From contig JAEEOX010000015.1 in the NCBI GenBank assembly GCA_016284485.1, positions 1-14,998 of the forward strand: a stretch of 14,998 nucleotides of DNA, in the 5' to 3' direction. The notes below the pieces were generated by a model. The model worked only from the letters and a program-made list of their open reading frames with translations, had not been told where the DNA came from and ran no database searches. How positions within the stretch are numbered: position 1 is the stretch's first letter; every line of letters starts with the position of its first letter. Positions 1 through 7,544 of this stretch are shown piece by piece. This DNA is from Bacillota bacterium (GTDB lineage Bacteria; Bacillota; Clostridia; Peptostreptococcales; Anaerovoracaceae). The position numbers and the translations under genes were made by a program.

Positions 1-1
1 C

Positions 2-151
2 TGCGCTGAGGCCTGCGGCATGGGCGTGGATCCCTCTGAGGACCCCAACGATACCGAGTGCATCCGCTGCGGCGCCTGCATCAAGGCCTGCCCGGCAAAA
101 GCCCTGAGCTACGAGCTGGGCTACCGCAAAACACTGACAGAGAAACAATAA
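2..151 (+). CDS. 4Fe-4S ferredoxin-type protein, C-terminal fragment
   Basis: Only the last 49 codons are in the window; the gene starts upstream. The frame is open from base 2 to the TAA at 149-151. It shows a CxxxCGMGVDP stretch followed by CIRCGACIKACP, a classic CxxCxxCxxxCP [4Fe-4S] ligand set. The earlier cysteines probably complete a second cluster. The pattern resembles the C-terminal ferredoxin domain of NapH/YccM-like membrane polyferredoxins, but the part that would identify the family is missing. The likely role is electron transfer; the partner is unknown. A terminator follows at once, so this is the last gene of its transcript. Confidence 0.85.
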   Translation, partial: CAEACGMGVDPSEDPNDTECIRCGACIKACPAKALSYELGYRKTLTEKQ

Positions 152-154
152 AAA

Positions 155-192
155 CCGCCGCGGGGAGAGCCTCGCAGCGGCTTTTGATTTTT
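155..192 (+). terminator. Rho-independent terminator of the ferredoxin-type gene
   Basis: A GC-rich hairpin starts 4 nt after the stop codon. Outer arms are GCCGC (157-161) and GCGGC (177-181); an alternative inner stem is GCGGGG/CCTCGC with an AGAG loop. A T-rich run follows (182-192, TTTTGATTTTT). It faces the converging tRNA terminator. Confidence 0.75.
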
Positions 193-204
193 TGGGCAGA
201 GCAT

Positions 205-230
205 GAAAAAACCTGCCCGTCTGGGCAGGT
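205..230 (-). terminator. Rho-independent terminator of tRNA-Arg
   Basis: A perfect 8-bp stem, ACCTGCCC (211-218) and GGGCAGGT (223-230), with a 4-nt loop. On the minus strand a T6 tract follows the stem (A206-211 on the plus strand). It lies 6 nt after the 3' CCA of the tRNA, which suits a single-gene tRNA transcript. Confidence 0.85.
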
Positions 231-236
231 CTTCGT

Positions 237-311
237 TGGTATCCCCCGACAGAATCGAACTGTCAACTGAGCTTTAGGAGAGCTCCGTTATATCCATTTA
301 ACTAGGGAGAC
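237..311 (-). tRNA. tRNA-Arg (anticodon CCT)
   Basis: Read on the minus strand this 75-nt segment folds into a complete cloverleaf. The acceptor stem is GTCTCCC/GGGGGAT, with G-U pairs at 1-72 and 4-69. The D arm has a GTT/AAC stem. The anticodon stem is GAGCT/AGCTC with loop CTCCTAA, giving anticodon CCT. The T arm is GACAG-TTCGATT-CTGTC, then discriminator A and an encoded CCA. It reads AGG codons, which are common in the genes of this window. It sits alone between its own promoter and terminator. Confidence 0.95.
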
Positions 312-328
312 TCGCTTTTGCAAAAGAT

Positions 329-337
329 ATATTACCA
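329..337 (-). promoter_or_regulatory. Extended -10 promoter element for tRNA-Arg
   Basis: On the minus strand TGGTAATAT (TG-N-TAATAT) lies 17 nt upstream of the tRNA 5' end. This is a good extended -10. No convincing -35 hexamer sits at the right distance; the region there is T-rich. The call rests on the -10 and its position. Confidence 0.5.
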
Positions 338-385
338 CAACGCCGTAAAAAATAAAAGAGAAATTTGATAATTGCCCCCGCAATC

Positions 386-414
386 TTGAAAACGAGGCCT
401 GGGAGGAGTATAAT
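386..414 (+). promoter_or_regulatory. Sigma-70-type promoter of the CoA-transferase gene
   Basis: TTGAAA (386-391) and TATAAT (409-414) are separated by exactly 17 nt. Transcription should start near 420-422, leaving a 5' leader of about 60 nt. The promoter is divergent from that of tRNA-Arg. Confidence 0.85.
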
Positions 415-425
415 AGTCGTGTTAA

Positions 426-443
426 TTGTTCAATAATTAACAA
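426..443 (+). promoter_or_regulatory. Predicted Rex operator
   Basis: The 18-nt site reads TTGTTCA-ATAA-TTAACAA. The clostridial Rex consensus is TTGTTAA-N4-TTAACAA, so 13 of 14 defined positions match; the mismatch is C431. It begins 11 nt after the -10 box, at about +5, where a bound repressor would block initiation or clearance. Rex is the NADH/NAD+-sensing repressor of fermentation genes, which fits the CoA-transferase downstream. Seen: the site and its position. Inferred: binding by Rex. No rex gene is in the window. Confidence 0.7.
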
Positions 444-481
444 TTGAGAACTATCCGGAAAGGTATGAAAAGCGTAACCCA

Positions 482-1840
482 ATGTATAAAGTTTCTGAAT
501 TAGCCAGCGAATATAAACGAAAACTGATCACGGCGGAAAAGGCAGCCTCCATGGTCAGGAACGGCAGCCGCATCCACTTCGGTCTGGGCTGCGGCACGGT
601 GGTGGACATAGACAGGGCTCTGGCCAAGAGGGCGGACGAGCTCAAGGACGTGACCATCATATCCACTGTATCCATCAGAGAGAAGCCCTTCGAGACGTTT
701 TATGCCACCCAGTCCAACGACCAGGTGAGATTTGCCTCGGCGCACTTCAGTGCTCAGGACAGGATCATGAACCGGGAAGGCCGCTGCTGGTACATACCCA
801 TGATGTTCAACGAGCTGCCCTTCCTCTGGACAAACAACAACAACGAGGTGGACATCGCCTTCTTCCAGGTGGCGCCCATGGACGAGCACGGCAACTTCAA
901 CATCGGTCCTCAGGTGGCCGACATGTGGGGAGTCATCAAGTCCGCCAAGCTGAGGATAGTCGAGGTCAATGAGAACATGCCCATCGCCCACGGCTACCAG
1001 ACTCAGCTGAACCTCTACGGAATAGACTACATCGTGGAAGGCTCCAACACGCCTCTGGCGGAGATCCCCGCCAAGGAGCCCACTGAGATAGACAAGATCA
1101 TCGCCGGTCACGTGGTGAAGAACATCAAGTCCCACTGCACGGTGCAGCTGGGTATCGGCGCTCTTCCCAATTACATCGGCAAGATGATCGCGGAATCCGA
1201 CATCAGAAACGTTGAAGGCCACACGGAGATGGTCTCCGACGCCTACGTGGCCCTTTTCGAGGCCGGCAAGCTCACCGGAAACAAGCCGGTGGACAAGGGG
1301 AAACTGGTGTACACCTTCGCCGGCGGCTCCAAGCACCTCTATGACTTCATAGACGACAACCCCATCTGCTGCTCGGCACCGGTGGACTACGTCAACAACT
1401 ACGCCACTATCTCAAGGATACCCAACTTCATCTCGGTCAACAGCTGTATCGGCGTAGACCTCTACGGCCAGGTCTGCGCGGAGTCCGACGGACACCGTCA
1501 GATCTCCGGCACCGGCGGCCAGCTGGACTTCGTAATGGGTGCCTTCGGTGCGGACGGCGGCAACAGCTTCCTCTGCACACCCTCCACCAAAACATCCAAG
1601 AGCGGCAACGTCTACTCCCTGATCACGCCCAGCCTGGCCCAGGGAGCCATCGTCACCACCCCCAGAATGTGCACCGACTACATCGTCACAGAGTACGGTG
1701 CGGTGCAGCTCAAGGGCAAGTCCACCTGGGAAAGGGCGGAGCTTCTGATCTCAATCGCCCACCCCGACTTCAGGGATGACCTGATCAAGGAAGCCGAGAA
1801 GATGGGCATCTGGAAGAACTCGTCTAAGATAGCATACTGA
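482..1840 (+). CDS. Butyryl-CoA:acetate / 4-hydroxybutyrate CoA-transferase family protein
   Basis: A 452-aa cytoplasmic family I CoA-transferase of the But/AbfT/Cat2 type. Such enzymes move CoA between an acyl-CoA (butyryl- or 4-hydroxybutyryl-CoA) and acetate. The catalytic Glu is E249 in GHTEMVSDA, which would form the glutamyl-CoA thioester. The glycine-rich GGQLDFVMGA starts at residue 345, and the C-terminal VTEYG and IAHPDFR motifs are typical. Length matches the ~440-450 aa family norm, with no truncation. The exact acyl donor cannot be told from sequence. The gene has its own promoter, a Rex-like operator and a strong terminator, so it is a single-gene transcript. The ATG at 482 gives the family-like N-terminus, but the nearest SD (GGAAAGG, 457-463) is 18 nt away, which is unusually far. 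Confidence 0.93.
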   Translation: MYKVSELASEYKRKLITAEKAASMVRNGSRIHFGLGCGTVVDIDRALAKRADELKDVTIISTVSIREKPFETFYATQSNDQVRFASAHFSAQDRIMNREGRCWYIPMMFNELPFLWTNNNNEVDIAFFQVAPMDEHGNFNIGPQVADMWGVIKSAKLRIVEVNENMPIAHGYQTQLNLYGIDYIVEGSNTPLAEIPAKEPTEIDKIIAGHVVKNIKSHCTVQLGIGALPNYIGKMIAESDIRNVEGHTEMVSDAYVALFEAGKLTGNKPVDKGKLVYTFAGGSKHLYDFIDDNPICCSAPVDYVNNYATISRIPNFISVNSCIGVDLYGQVCAESDGHRQISGTGGQLDFVMGAFGADGGNSFLCTPSTKTSKSGNVYSLITPSLAQGAIVTTPRMCTDYIVTEYGAVQLKGKSTWERAELLISIAHPDFRDDLIKEAEKMGIWKNSSKIAY

Positions 1841-1874
1841 TCCACTCCGGAAGATCGGCCATATGAACGCATTG

Positions 1875-1914
1875 AAAGAGGCGCGGGACTCCCGCGCCTC
1901 TTTGGTATTTTTTT
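1875..1914 (+). terminator. Rho-independent terminator of the CoA-transferase gene
   Basis: A perfect 13-bp stem: AAAGAGGCGCGGG (1875-1887) pairs with CCCGCGCCTCTTT (1891-1903) around a 3-nt loop, followed by T7 at 1908-1914. With A-rich and T-rich flanks on both sides it could also stop antisense transcription. Confidence 0.95.
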
Positions 1915-1915
1915 G

Positions 1916-1945
1916 TTGAAGCCCCCTTGCATTAAATGGTATAAT
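1916..1945 (+). promoter_or_regulatory. Promoter of the RND permease gene
   Basis: TTGAAG (1916-1921), an 18-nt spacer, then TATAAT (1940-1945) with a TG dinucleotide at 1937-1938 (extended -10). The -35 box overlaps the end of the preceding terminator's T tract. Expected start is near 1952. Confidence 0.8.
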
Positions 1946-1953
1946 ATACAATC

Positions 1954-1972
1954 GGTAATATTGGGGTAATAT
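1954..1972 (+). repeat. Short direct repeat in the RND gene leader
   Basis: GGTAATAT occurs at 1954-1961 and again at 1965-1972, offset by 11 bp, about one helical turn. It lies at the predicted transcription start. A role as a regulator site is possible, but I recognise no known operator. Confidence 0.4.
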
Positions 1973-1995
1973 GCCGTTTTGACGGTACCGAACAC

Positions 1996-4900
1996 ATGAC
2001 GAAATACAGCGTTAAAAAGCCAATAACGATAATAGTATCGGTCATAGTAGTAATAGCTCTGGGAATAGTCTCCTTCACGAGGCTGACCCCGGATCTTTTG
2101 CCGTCCATCGATCTTCCCTACATGGTGGTCATGACCACCTATCCCGGCGCAACACCCGAGGAAGTGCAGGAGGAGGTCAGCAAGCCTCTGGAGCAGAGTC
2201 TCGCCACCGTTGAGAATCTCAAGACCATCATGTCCTCATCCAGCCCCAGCTATTCAATGGTGATGCTGGAGTTTGAGAACGGCACGTCCATGGATGCGGC
2301 GGTCGTGGATGTTTTGCAGCAGGTGGACCTGGTGGAAGGAGGCTGGGGAGACAACATAGGCTCACCCTATCTTCTCAGGATCAACCCCAACATGATCCCC
2401 ATCATGGTGGCCGCGGTGGATATGGAGGGCTATGACCTCCAGGAACTGTCGGAGTTCGTAACGGAGACCCTCACAACTTCGCTGGAGGGCACCACGGGCG
2501 TGGCGTCCGTCAGGGCAGGGGGACTTCTGGAGTCCCAGGTCAACATCCTCATCGACGAGACCAAAATAGAAGAACTGAACAACAAACTGATCGCCAGCAT
2601 CAACGAAAAGATCGCTGAGGCCAGAGCACAGATAGAATCGGGCATCGCCCAGGTGGATTCAGCCATCGCGCAGATCGATGCCCAGAACAGACAGCTGCAG
2701 GCTGCCAAGCAGTCCGCGGTAAGCGGCATCCAGGGCACCATCAGCCAGCTCTACGCACAGGCGGCTCAGGCAGGGCAGACTGCTCAGGGCATCGCAGTTA
2801 CCATTGGCGGATACGCCAACGCAGCGGCGGAGGCGGCTAACGCCATCGCAGAGGCTCTGGCCAGCTTCAGTCCGGACAACATGCCGTCCCCCGAAGACCT
2901 GGCAGCCCTTGCCGACCAGGCGACCCAGGCGCTTAATGATCTGCAGGCCAATCTGCAGAGCCTTTCCGGACTCGTCGACGGTATCACCATGCCGGACATT
3001 CCCTCCGCAGGGGACATCAACTCCTCCATCGCGGCGGCTTTCAACGGCATGGATTCCATATATTCCGCTGAGACACAGCTGGCGGTGGCCAGATCTCAGC
3101 TGATGGCCACCAGGCAGCAGCTCCAGCAGGCCCTGACCGAGCTGGACGCTCAGGCTGAAGAGGCTCTGAAGCAGGCGGATCTTCCTGGAATGATCACCAT
3201 CCAGACGGTGTCTCAGATCCTGATGGCCCAGAACTTCGACATGCCCGCAGGCTACATCCAGAACGAGGAGGGAGCCAGATATCTGGTATCCGTCGGAGAC
3301 AAGCTGACCAGCGTAGATGAGGTCAAGAACCTTATCCTCTTCAACATAGAAGGCCTCGGGGACATACATCTTACCGACGTGGCGGAGATCTTCGTGTCCG
3401 ACAACTCAGATGAGACCTACGCTTCCATAAACGGCAACACCGGAGTGCTCCTGACCTTCATGCGTCAGAGCAACTCATCCACCACCGCGGCCTCTGACAA
3501 TCTGAAGGAGACCTTCAGAGAACTTGAGGCCAAGTATGACGGGCTGAGCTTCAGCGTCCTCATGGACCAGGGCGACTATATCTATCTGGTCATCGGCGCC
3601 CTTCTGCAGAGTCTGGGCTTCGGAGCGCTGTTCGCCATCCTGGTTCTTTTGCTCTTCCTGAGAGACCTGAGACCCACCTTCATAACCCTGCTCAGCATCC
3701 CCATCAGCCTTATGTTCGCCGTGGTACTGATGTACTTCTCCGGAGTCACCATCAACCTCATTTCCCTGGCGGGACTTGCGGTGTCCGTTGGAATGCTGGT
3801 GGACAACTCCATCGTAGTCATCGAGAATATCTACCGTATGAGGTCCATGGGTGTTGACAGGCTTCGCGCTGCTGTGGCCGGCGCAAAAGAAGTGAGCGCT
3901 GCCATAACCTCATCCACCCTTACCACCATATGCGTATTCGCGCCCATCATCTTCGTCCAGGGCCTTACCAGGCAGCTTTTCTCAGATATGGCGCTGACCA
4001 TAACATACTCCCTTCTTGCAAGCCTTGTGATCGCTCTCACCCTGGTGCCCGCGCTGGCCTCCAGGATGCTCAAGAAAGAGACCAGGAAGAATGCAAATGC
4101 TTCCGGCAGGATAATGGAAGGCTACAAGAGGCTGCTCAACTGGAATCTGAACCACAAGCTCCTGATCGGAGTTGTGGCAGTGGTGCTTCTGGTGTTCAGC
4201 GTCCAGACCGCCCTCTCCAGAGGATTCGTCTTCCTTCCCGACATGACCACGCCGCAGATGGCAGGCACCATCAAGATGAACGACGAGGAAGCCACCATAC
4301 AGGAGACTGCCGAGACGTCGGACAAGGTGCTCCAGATCGTGAACGGCATCGACGGAGTGGGCGTGGCGGGAGCCATGCTCTCCACTACATCGGAGTACGG
4401 CTCCTTCCTGGGAGAGACAGCGGATAATATCACGGACCTTTACGTGGTCCTGGAACCCGACACCAAGCGTACCAGCAAGGAGATCGCGGAGGAGATCCTG
4501 GAGAAGACCAAGGGTCTGCCTGCCACCATAGAGGTGACCACCACATCTTCCATCACCGAGTACACTTCTGCACTGGGAGGAAGAGGAGTCACCATAAACC
4601 TTTACGCCAACGACAACGATGCCCTTAAGAAAGCCGCCAAGATGGTGGGCGACAGGCTTGCCCAGGTGGAGGGCGTCAAGAGCGTGAACAACGGTCTCAC
4701 CGAAGCTGAGACGGAATATCACTTCATCATCGACAAGGCCAAGGCCATAAGGAACGGACTGACCGTGGCCCAGGTCTACGCTGCCGTGGCTCAGGAAGTC
4801 ACGTTCAGGCAGAGTGCCACCACCATCACCATCGGGGGAGACAGCTATGACGTGATCGTCTCCAAGGGCGAGGGAATGGAGGTGACTCTGGACAGCCTTA

Positions 4901-5685
4901 TGAACCTGGAAGTGGCAGACGGAGTGCTCCTCAGGGACGTGAGCAACATGGTTGAAGAGGAATCCCTTCCTTCCATACGGCGCCTGGATCAGGAGACCTA
5001 TCTGGCGGTGACGGCTGAGGCCGAGGACGGCAACAACATCACACTTCTCACGGAGAAGTGCATCGCAGCCACCGACGAGCTGAGACTGCCCGAGGGCGTT
5101 CGCATGGAATACAGCGGCGAGAACGAGACCATCATGGACGCCATGAAGGATCTTTTCAAGATGATGCTGGTAGGCGTGCTTCTGGTGTATCTCATCATGG
5201 TGGCCCAGTTCCAGAGCTTCAAGTCGCCCTTCATAGTAATGTTCACCATACCCCTGGCCTTCACGGGAGGCTTCCTTGCCCTGATCCTCTTCAACAAGGA
5301 AGTGTCCGTGGTGTCCATGATGGGTCTGATAATACTTAACGGCGTGGTGGTCAACAACGGCATCGTGCTGGTGGACTACATCAACCAGCAGAGAGCCCGC
5401 GGCATGAACAAGCGCGCCGCCATCATCACCGCAGGTGCCACACGTATGAGACCGGTACTCATGACATCCGTGACCACCATCCTGGGACTGATCGTCCTGG
5501 CCGCCGGCAAGTCCGCCGGCACCGACATGATGCAGCCCCTGGCACTGGTATGCATCGGCGGTCTGGCCTACGCCACATTGCTGACGCTTCTGGTGGTGCC
5601 CGTGATCTATGACCTGGTCAACGGCGAGAAGTTCACCTTCGTCAAAGCCGAAGACGTGGACATATCGGATCTTATAATCACATGA
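1996..5685 (+). CDS. Large RND-family efflux permease with a coiled-coil-like insert
   Basis: 1229 aa, against ~1030-1060 for typical AcrB-type pumps. It is an inner-membrane, ion-driven exporter with two homologous halves. TM1 is at about residues 9-30 and TM2 at about 530-555. TM4 carries LVDNSIVVIENI with D603, equivalent to AcrB D407; the next residue is N604 instead of Asp. TM7 is at about 722-742 and TM8-12 run from about 1056 to 1215. In TM10, N1120 replaces AcrB K940. Asn at these two places is, as I recall, usual in Bacillota RND pumps. Residues ~196-398 form an Ala/Gln-rich helical insert between the KIEELNN strand and the ITIQTVSQILMAQN segment, in the equivalent of AcrB's N-terminal docking domain. 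The second half has no matching insert. No adaptor (HlyD/AcrA-like) or TolC gene is adjacent. The substrate is unknown. The start is supported by the MTKYSVKKP family N-terminus, although there is no good SD. Confidence 0.93.
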   Translation: MTKYSVKKPITIIVSVIVVIALGIVSFTRLTPDLLPSIDLPYMVVMTTYPGATPEEVQEEVSKPLEQSLATVENLKTIMSSSSPSYSMVMLEFENGTSMDAAVVDVLQQVDLVEGGWGDNIGSPYLLRINPNMIPIMVAAVDMEGYDLQELSEFVTETLTTSLEGTTGVASVRAGGLLESQVNILIDETKIEELNNKLIASINEKIAEARAQIESGIAQVDSAIAQIDAQNRQLQAAKQSAVSGIQGTISQLYAQAAQAGQTAQGIAVTIGGYANAAAEAANAIAEALASFSPDNMPSPEDLAALADQATQALNDLQANLQSLSGLVDGITMPDIPSAGDINSSIAAAFNGMDSIYSAETQLAVARSQLMATRQQLQQALTELDAQAEEALKQADLPGMITIQTVSQILMAQNFDMPAGYIQNEEGARYLVSVGDKLTSVDEVKNLILFNIEGLGDIHLTDVAEIFVSDNSDETYASINGNTGVLLTFMRQSNSSTTAASDNLKETFRELEAKYDGLSFSVLMDQGDYIYLVIGALLQSLGFGALFAILVLLLFLRDLRPTFITLLSIPISLMFAVVLMYFSGVTINLISLAGLAVSVGMLVDNSIVVIENIYRMRSMGVDRLRAAVAGAKEVSAAITSSTLTTICVFAPIIFVQGLTRQLFSDMALTITYSLLASLVIALTLVPALASRMLKKETRKNANASGRIMEGYKRLLNWNLNHKLLIGVVAVVLLVFSVQTALSRGFVFLPDMTTPQMAGTIKMNDEEATIQETAETSDKVLQIVNGIDGVGVAGAMLSTTSEYGSFLGETADNITDLYVVLEPDTKRTSKEIAEEILEKTKGLPATIEVTTTSSITEYTSALGGRGVTINLYANDNDALKKAAKMVGDRLAQVEGVKSVNNGLTEAETEYHFIIDKAKAIRNGLTVAQVYAAVAQEVTFRQSATTITIGGDSYDVIVSKGEGMEVTLDSLMNLEVADGVLLRDVSNMVEEESLPSIRRLDQETYLAVTAEAEDGNNITLLTEKCIAATDELRLPEGVRMEYSGENETIMDAMKDLFKMMLVGVLLVYLIMVAQFQSFKSPFIVMFTIPLAFTGGFLALILFNKEVSVVSMMGLIILNGVVVNNGIVLVDYINQQRARGMNKRAAIITAGATRMRPVLMTSVTTILGLIVLAAGKSAGTDMMQPLALVCIGGLAYATLLTLLVVPVIYDLVNGEKFTFVKAEDVDISDLIIT

Positions 5686-5694
5686 TGACTCTGT

Positions 5695-5733
5695 CCCCGG
5701 GCGCAAAACACCCGCCCCCCGGGGGCGTTTTTT
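5695..5733 (+). terminator. Probable terminator after the RND gene
   Basis: CCCCGGG (5695-5701) can pair with CCCCGGGG around 5717-5724, followed by GGCG and T6 (5728-5733). The GC-rich hairpin and T run 43 nt after the stop suit an intrinsic terminator, although more than one fold is possible. The rnhA SD begins 5 nt later. I see no promoter between, so rnhA may depend on read-through. Confidence 0.6.
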
Positions 5734-5747
5734 AAACAGGAGGCCCA

Positions 5748-6296
5748 ATGGCTAAACTCAAGATATATACTGACGGAGCCTGCTCCAACAATCAGGAAGA
5801 CGTAAACGTGGGAGGATGGGGAGCCATCCTCGAGTTCGGGGAGACCCGGAAGGAGCTTCACGGCGGAGAGGCCAACACCACCAACAACCGCATGGAACTC
5901 ACCGCGGTGATCGAAGCCCTCAAGGCTCTTAAGAAGGAAGGCCTGGAACTTGAGATCTACTCGGATTCCTCTTACGTCATGAACTGCTTCAGGGACGGCT
6001 GGTACCTGAAGTGGCAGCAGAACGGCTGGATGACCTCCAAGAAGGAGCCCGTGGAGAACAAGGAACTCTGGCAGGAGCTGATCGGCCTGGCTCAGAAGCA
6101 GAAGATAAGCTTCTACCGGGTCAAGGGCCACGTGAGCCTCAAGGCGTCGGAGGATGCGCTGATGAAGAGGTACATGAAGTTCATAGAGATGAACGGACAG
6201 GACTTCAGCTACGCGGATTTTTTGCACGTCACTGAGATGAACAACAGGGCGGACAAGCTGGCCAACATCGGGATCGACGAGATCAGGGGAGAGTAG
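5748..6296 (+). CDS. rnhA: Ribonuclease HI
   Basis: 182 aa. It cleaves the RNA strand of RNA-DNA hybrids (R-loops, primers) in the cytoplasm. The four metal-binding acidic residues of the family are present: D9 (YTDGACSNN), E50 (NNRMELTA), D73 (YSDSSYV) and D169 (NNRADKLAN). The W-rich handle region (GWYLKWQQNGW) is also there. It is ~27 residues longer than E. coli RNase HI (155 aa) because of an insert at about residues 130-160, between VKGH and the last Asp. I recall similar inserts in other clostridial RNase HI proteins, so this is probably a lineage trait. The SD AGGAGG (5738-5743) is 4 nt before the ATG. The next gene starts 10 nt after the stop, suggesting an operon. Confidence 0.95.
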   Translation: MAKLKIYTDGACSNNQEDVNVGGWGAILEFGETRKELHGGEANTTNNRMELTAVIEALKALKKEGLELEIYSDSSYVMNCFRDGWYLKWQQNGWMTSKKEPVENKELWQELIGLAQKQKISFYRVKGHVSLKASEDALMKRYMKFIEMNGQDFSYADFLHVTEMNNRADKLANIGIDEIRGE

Positions 6297-6306
6297 GGCC
6301 CGGCAC

Positions 6307-7482
6307 ATGAATTACAGGAAAGACCGGCAGGGCCGGGATATTTCAATACTGGGATATGGCTGCATGCGCTTCACCAAGACCGCGGGGATCATCGATCTTC
6401 CCAAGGCGGAGCGTGAGGTGATGCAGGCCATCCAGGGCGGGGTCAACTATTTCGACACTGCCTACATCTACCCCGGAAGCGAGGACGCTCTGGGCAAGAT
6501 ACTGGAGAAGAACAACGTCCGCGACAAGGTGTACATCGCCACCAAGCTTCCCCAGTACCTCATGCGGAACCTGAACTCGGTGGAAAAGATCTTCAGCGAA
6601 GAGCTTAAGAGGCTCAGGACCGATCACATCGACTACTATCTCATGCACATGCTGGCGGACCTGAGGGAGTGGAACAAGCTCAAGGCCCTGGGCATCGAGG
6701 ACTGGATCGCAGACAAGAAGGCTTCCGGACAGATCGGGAGCGTGGGCTTCTCCTACCATGGGGACACCGAGGATTTCATAGAGATACTTGATGCCTACGA
6801 CTGGGATTTCGCCCAGATACAGTACAACTACCTGGATGAGGACTCCCAGGCGGGGAGGCGCGGGCTCATGGCCTGCGCGGAGCGGGGGATCCCGGTTATC
6901 ATCATGGAGCCCCTGAGGGGAGGCAGACTTGTGAACCTGCCGAAGGCCGCGCTGAAGCCTCTTGAAGACAGCGGCCTGGGCTGGTCGGCGGCGGAGCTGG
7001 CTCTCCGCTGGCTGTGGGATCAGCCTCAGGTGACCTGCGTGCTTTCGGGCATGAATTCCCCGGAAATGATAGAAGAAAACATGAGGATCGCCTCCTCTGC
7101 GGAAGCCGGAAGCTTCGGCGACAGGGAGAAGGCCGTGACGGACAGGATCGTATCCGTCATACGCTCCAGAGAAAAGGTGGGCTGCACCGGCTGCCGCTAC
7201 TGCATGCCCTGCCCCCACGGAGTGGACATACCGGGCAACTTCTTTTACTACAATCAGGTGTACACCGACGGGAGGATATCAGCCCTGTCGGATTACGCCA
7301 GAGCCATGGGGATGCACAAGACACCGGGCTTCGCCAACCTCTGCGTGGGGTGCGGCGCCTGCGAGAAGCACTGCCCCCAGCACATACACATAATCGACGA
7401 GTTGAAACGGGCCGACCGGGTGCTTAGGCCGCTGCCCGTAAGACTGGGCCTGGCTGTGATACGCAAGGTCATGGGAAGATAA
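6307..7482 (+). CDS. Aldo/keto reductase with C-terminal 4Fe-4S ferredoxin-like domain
   Basis: 391 aa. Residues 1 to ~280 form an aldo/keto reductase TIM barrel with the full catalytic tetrad: D50 and Y55 (FDTAYIYPGSE), K80 (ATKLPQ) and H114 (YYLMHML). Residues ~290-360 carry two cysteine sets. The first is C293-x2-C296-x2-C299-x2-C302-P. The second is C346-x2-C349-x2-C352-x3-C356-P, a standard [4Fe-4S] motif. This fusion is widespread in anaerobes and annotated as 'aldo/keto reductase' or 'oxidoreductase'; its physiological substrate is generally unknown. The Fe-S tail suggests electrons may come from or go to ferredoxin, not only NAD(P)H (inference). It follows rnhA by 10 nt. The SD is weak (AGGGGAGAG inside the end of rnhA). 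Confidence 0.92.
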   Translation: MNYRKDRQGRDISILGYGCMRFTKTAGIIDLPKAEREVMQAIQGGVNYFDTAYIYPGSEDALGKILEKNNVRDKVYIATKLPQYLMRNLNSVEKIFSEELKRLRTDHIDYYLMHMLADLREWNKLKALGIEDWIADKKASGQIGSVGFSYHGDTEDFIEILDAYDWDFAQIQYNYLDEDSQAGRRGLMACAERGIPVIIMEPLRGGRLVNLPKAALKPLEDSGLGWSAAELALRWLWDQPQVTCVLSGMNSPEMIEENMRIASSAEAGSFGDREKAVTDRIVSVIRSREKVGCTGCRYCMPCPHGVDIPGNFFYYNQVYTDGRISALSDYARAMGMHKTPGFANLCVGCGACEKHCPQHIHIIDELKRADRVLRPLPVRLGLAVIRKVMGR

Positions 7483-7544
7483 ACTGCCCCTCGGGGCGTG
7501 CTCCCGGTGAGCAAGAAAAGAGAACGACAGAGGGAGGACAGCAG

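Noticed and set aside
500..1336. 278-codon minus-strand frame inside the CoA-transferase gene
   Set aside because: Shadow of a gene with intact catalytic motifs. It has no motif of its own and no initiation signal.
3982..5748. 588-codon open frame on the minus strand opposite the RND gene
   Set aside because: It is antisense to a clearly coding RND permease. The translation is rich in His/Gly runs with no recognisable domain, which is typical of a shadow frame under GC-rich third positions. No SD or promoter was seen.
6129..6230. Insert in RNase HI as a novel domain
   Set aside because: The ~30-residue insert between VKGH and the last catalytic Asp resembles what I recall from other clostridial RNase HI proteins, so it is likely a lineage feature and not new.
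7486..7520. Hairpins after the aldo/keto reductase gene as a terminator
   Set aside because: GCCCC/GGGGC and GCTC/GAGC stems exist, but there is no T run; an A-rich stretch follows. More likely an intercistronic structure before cyuA.
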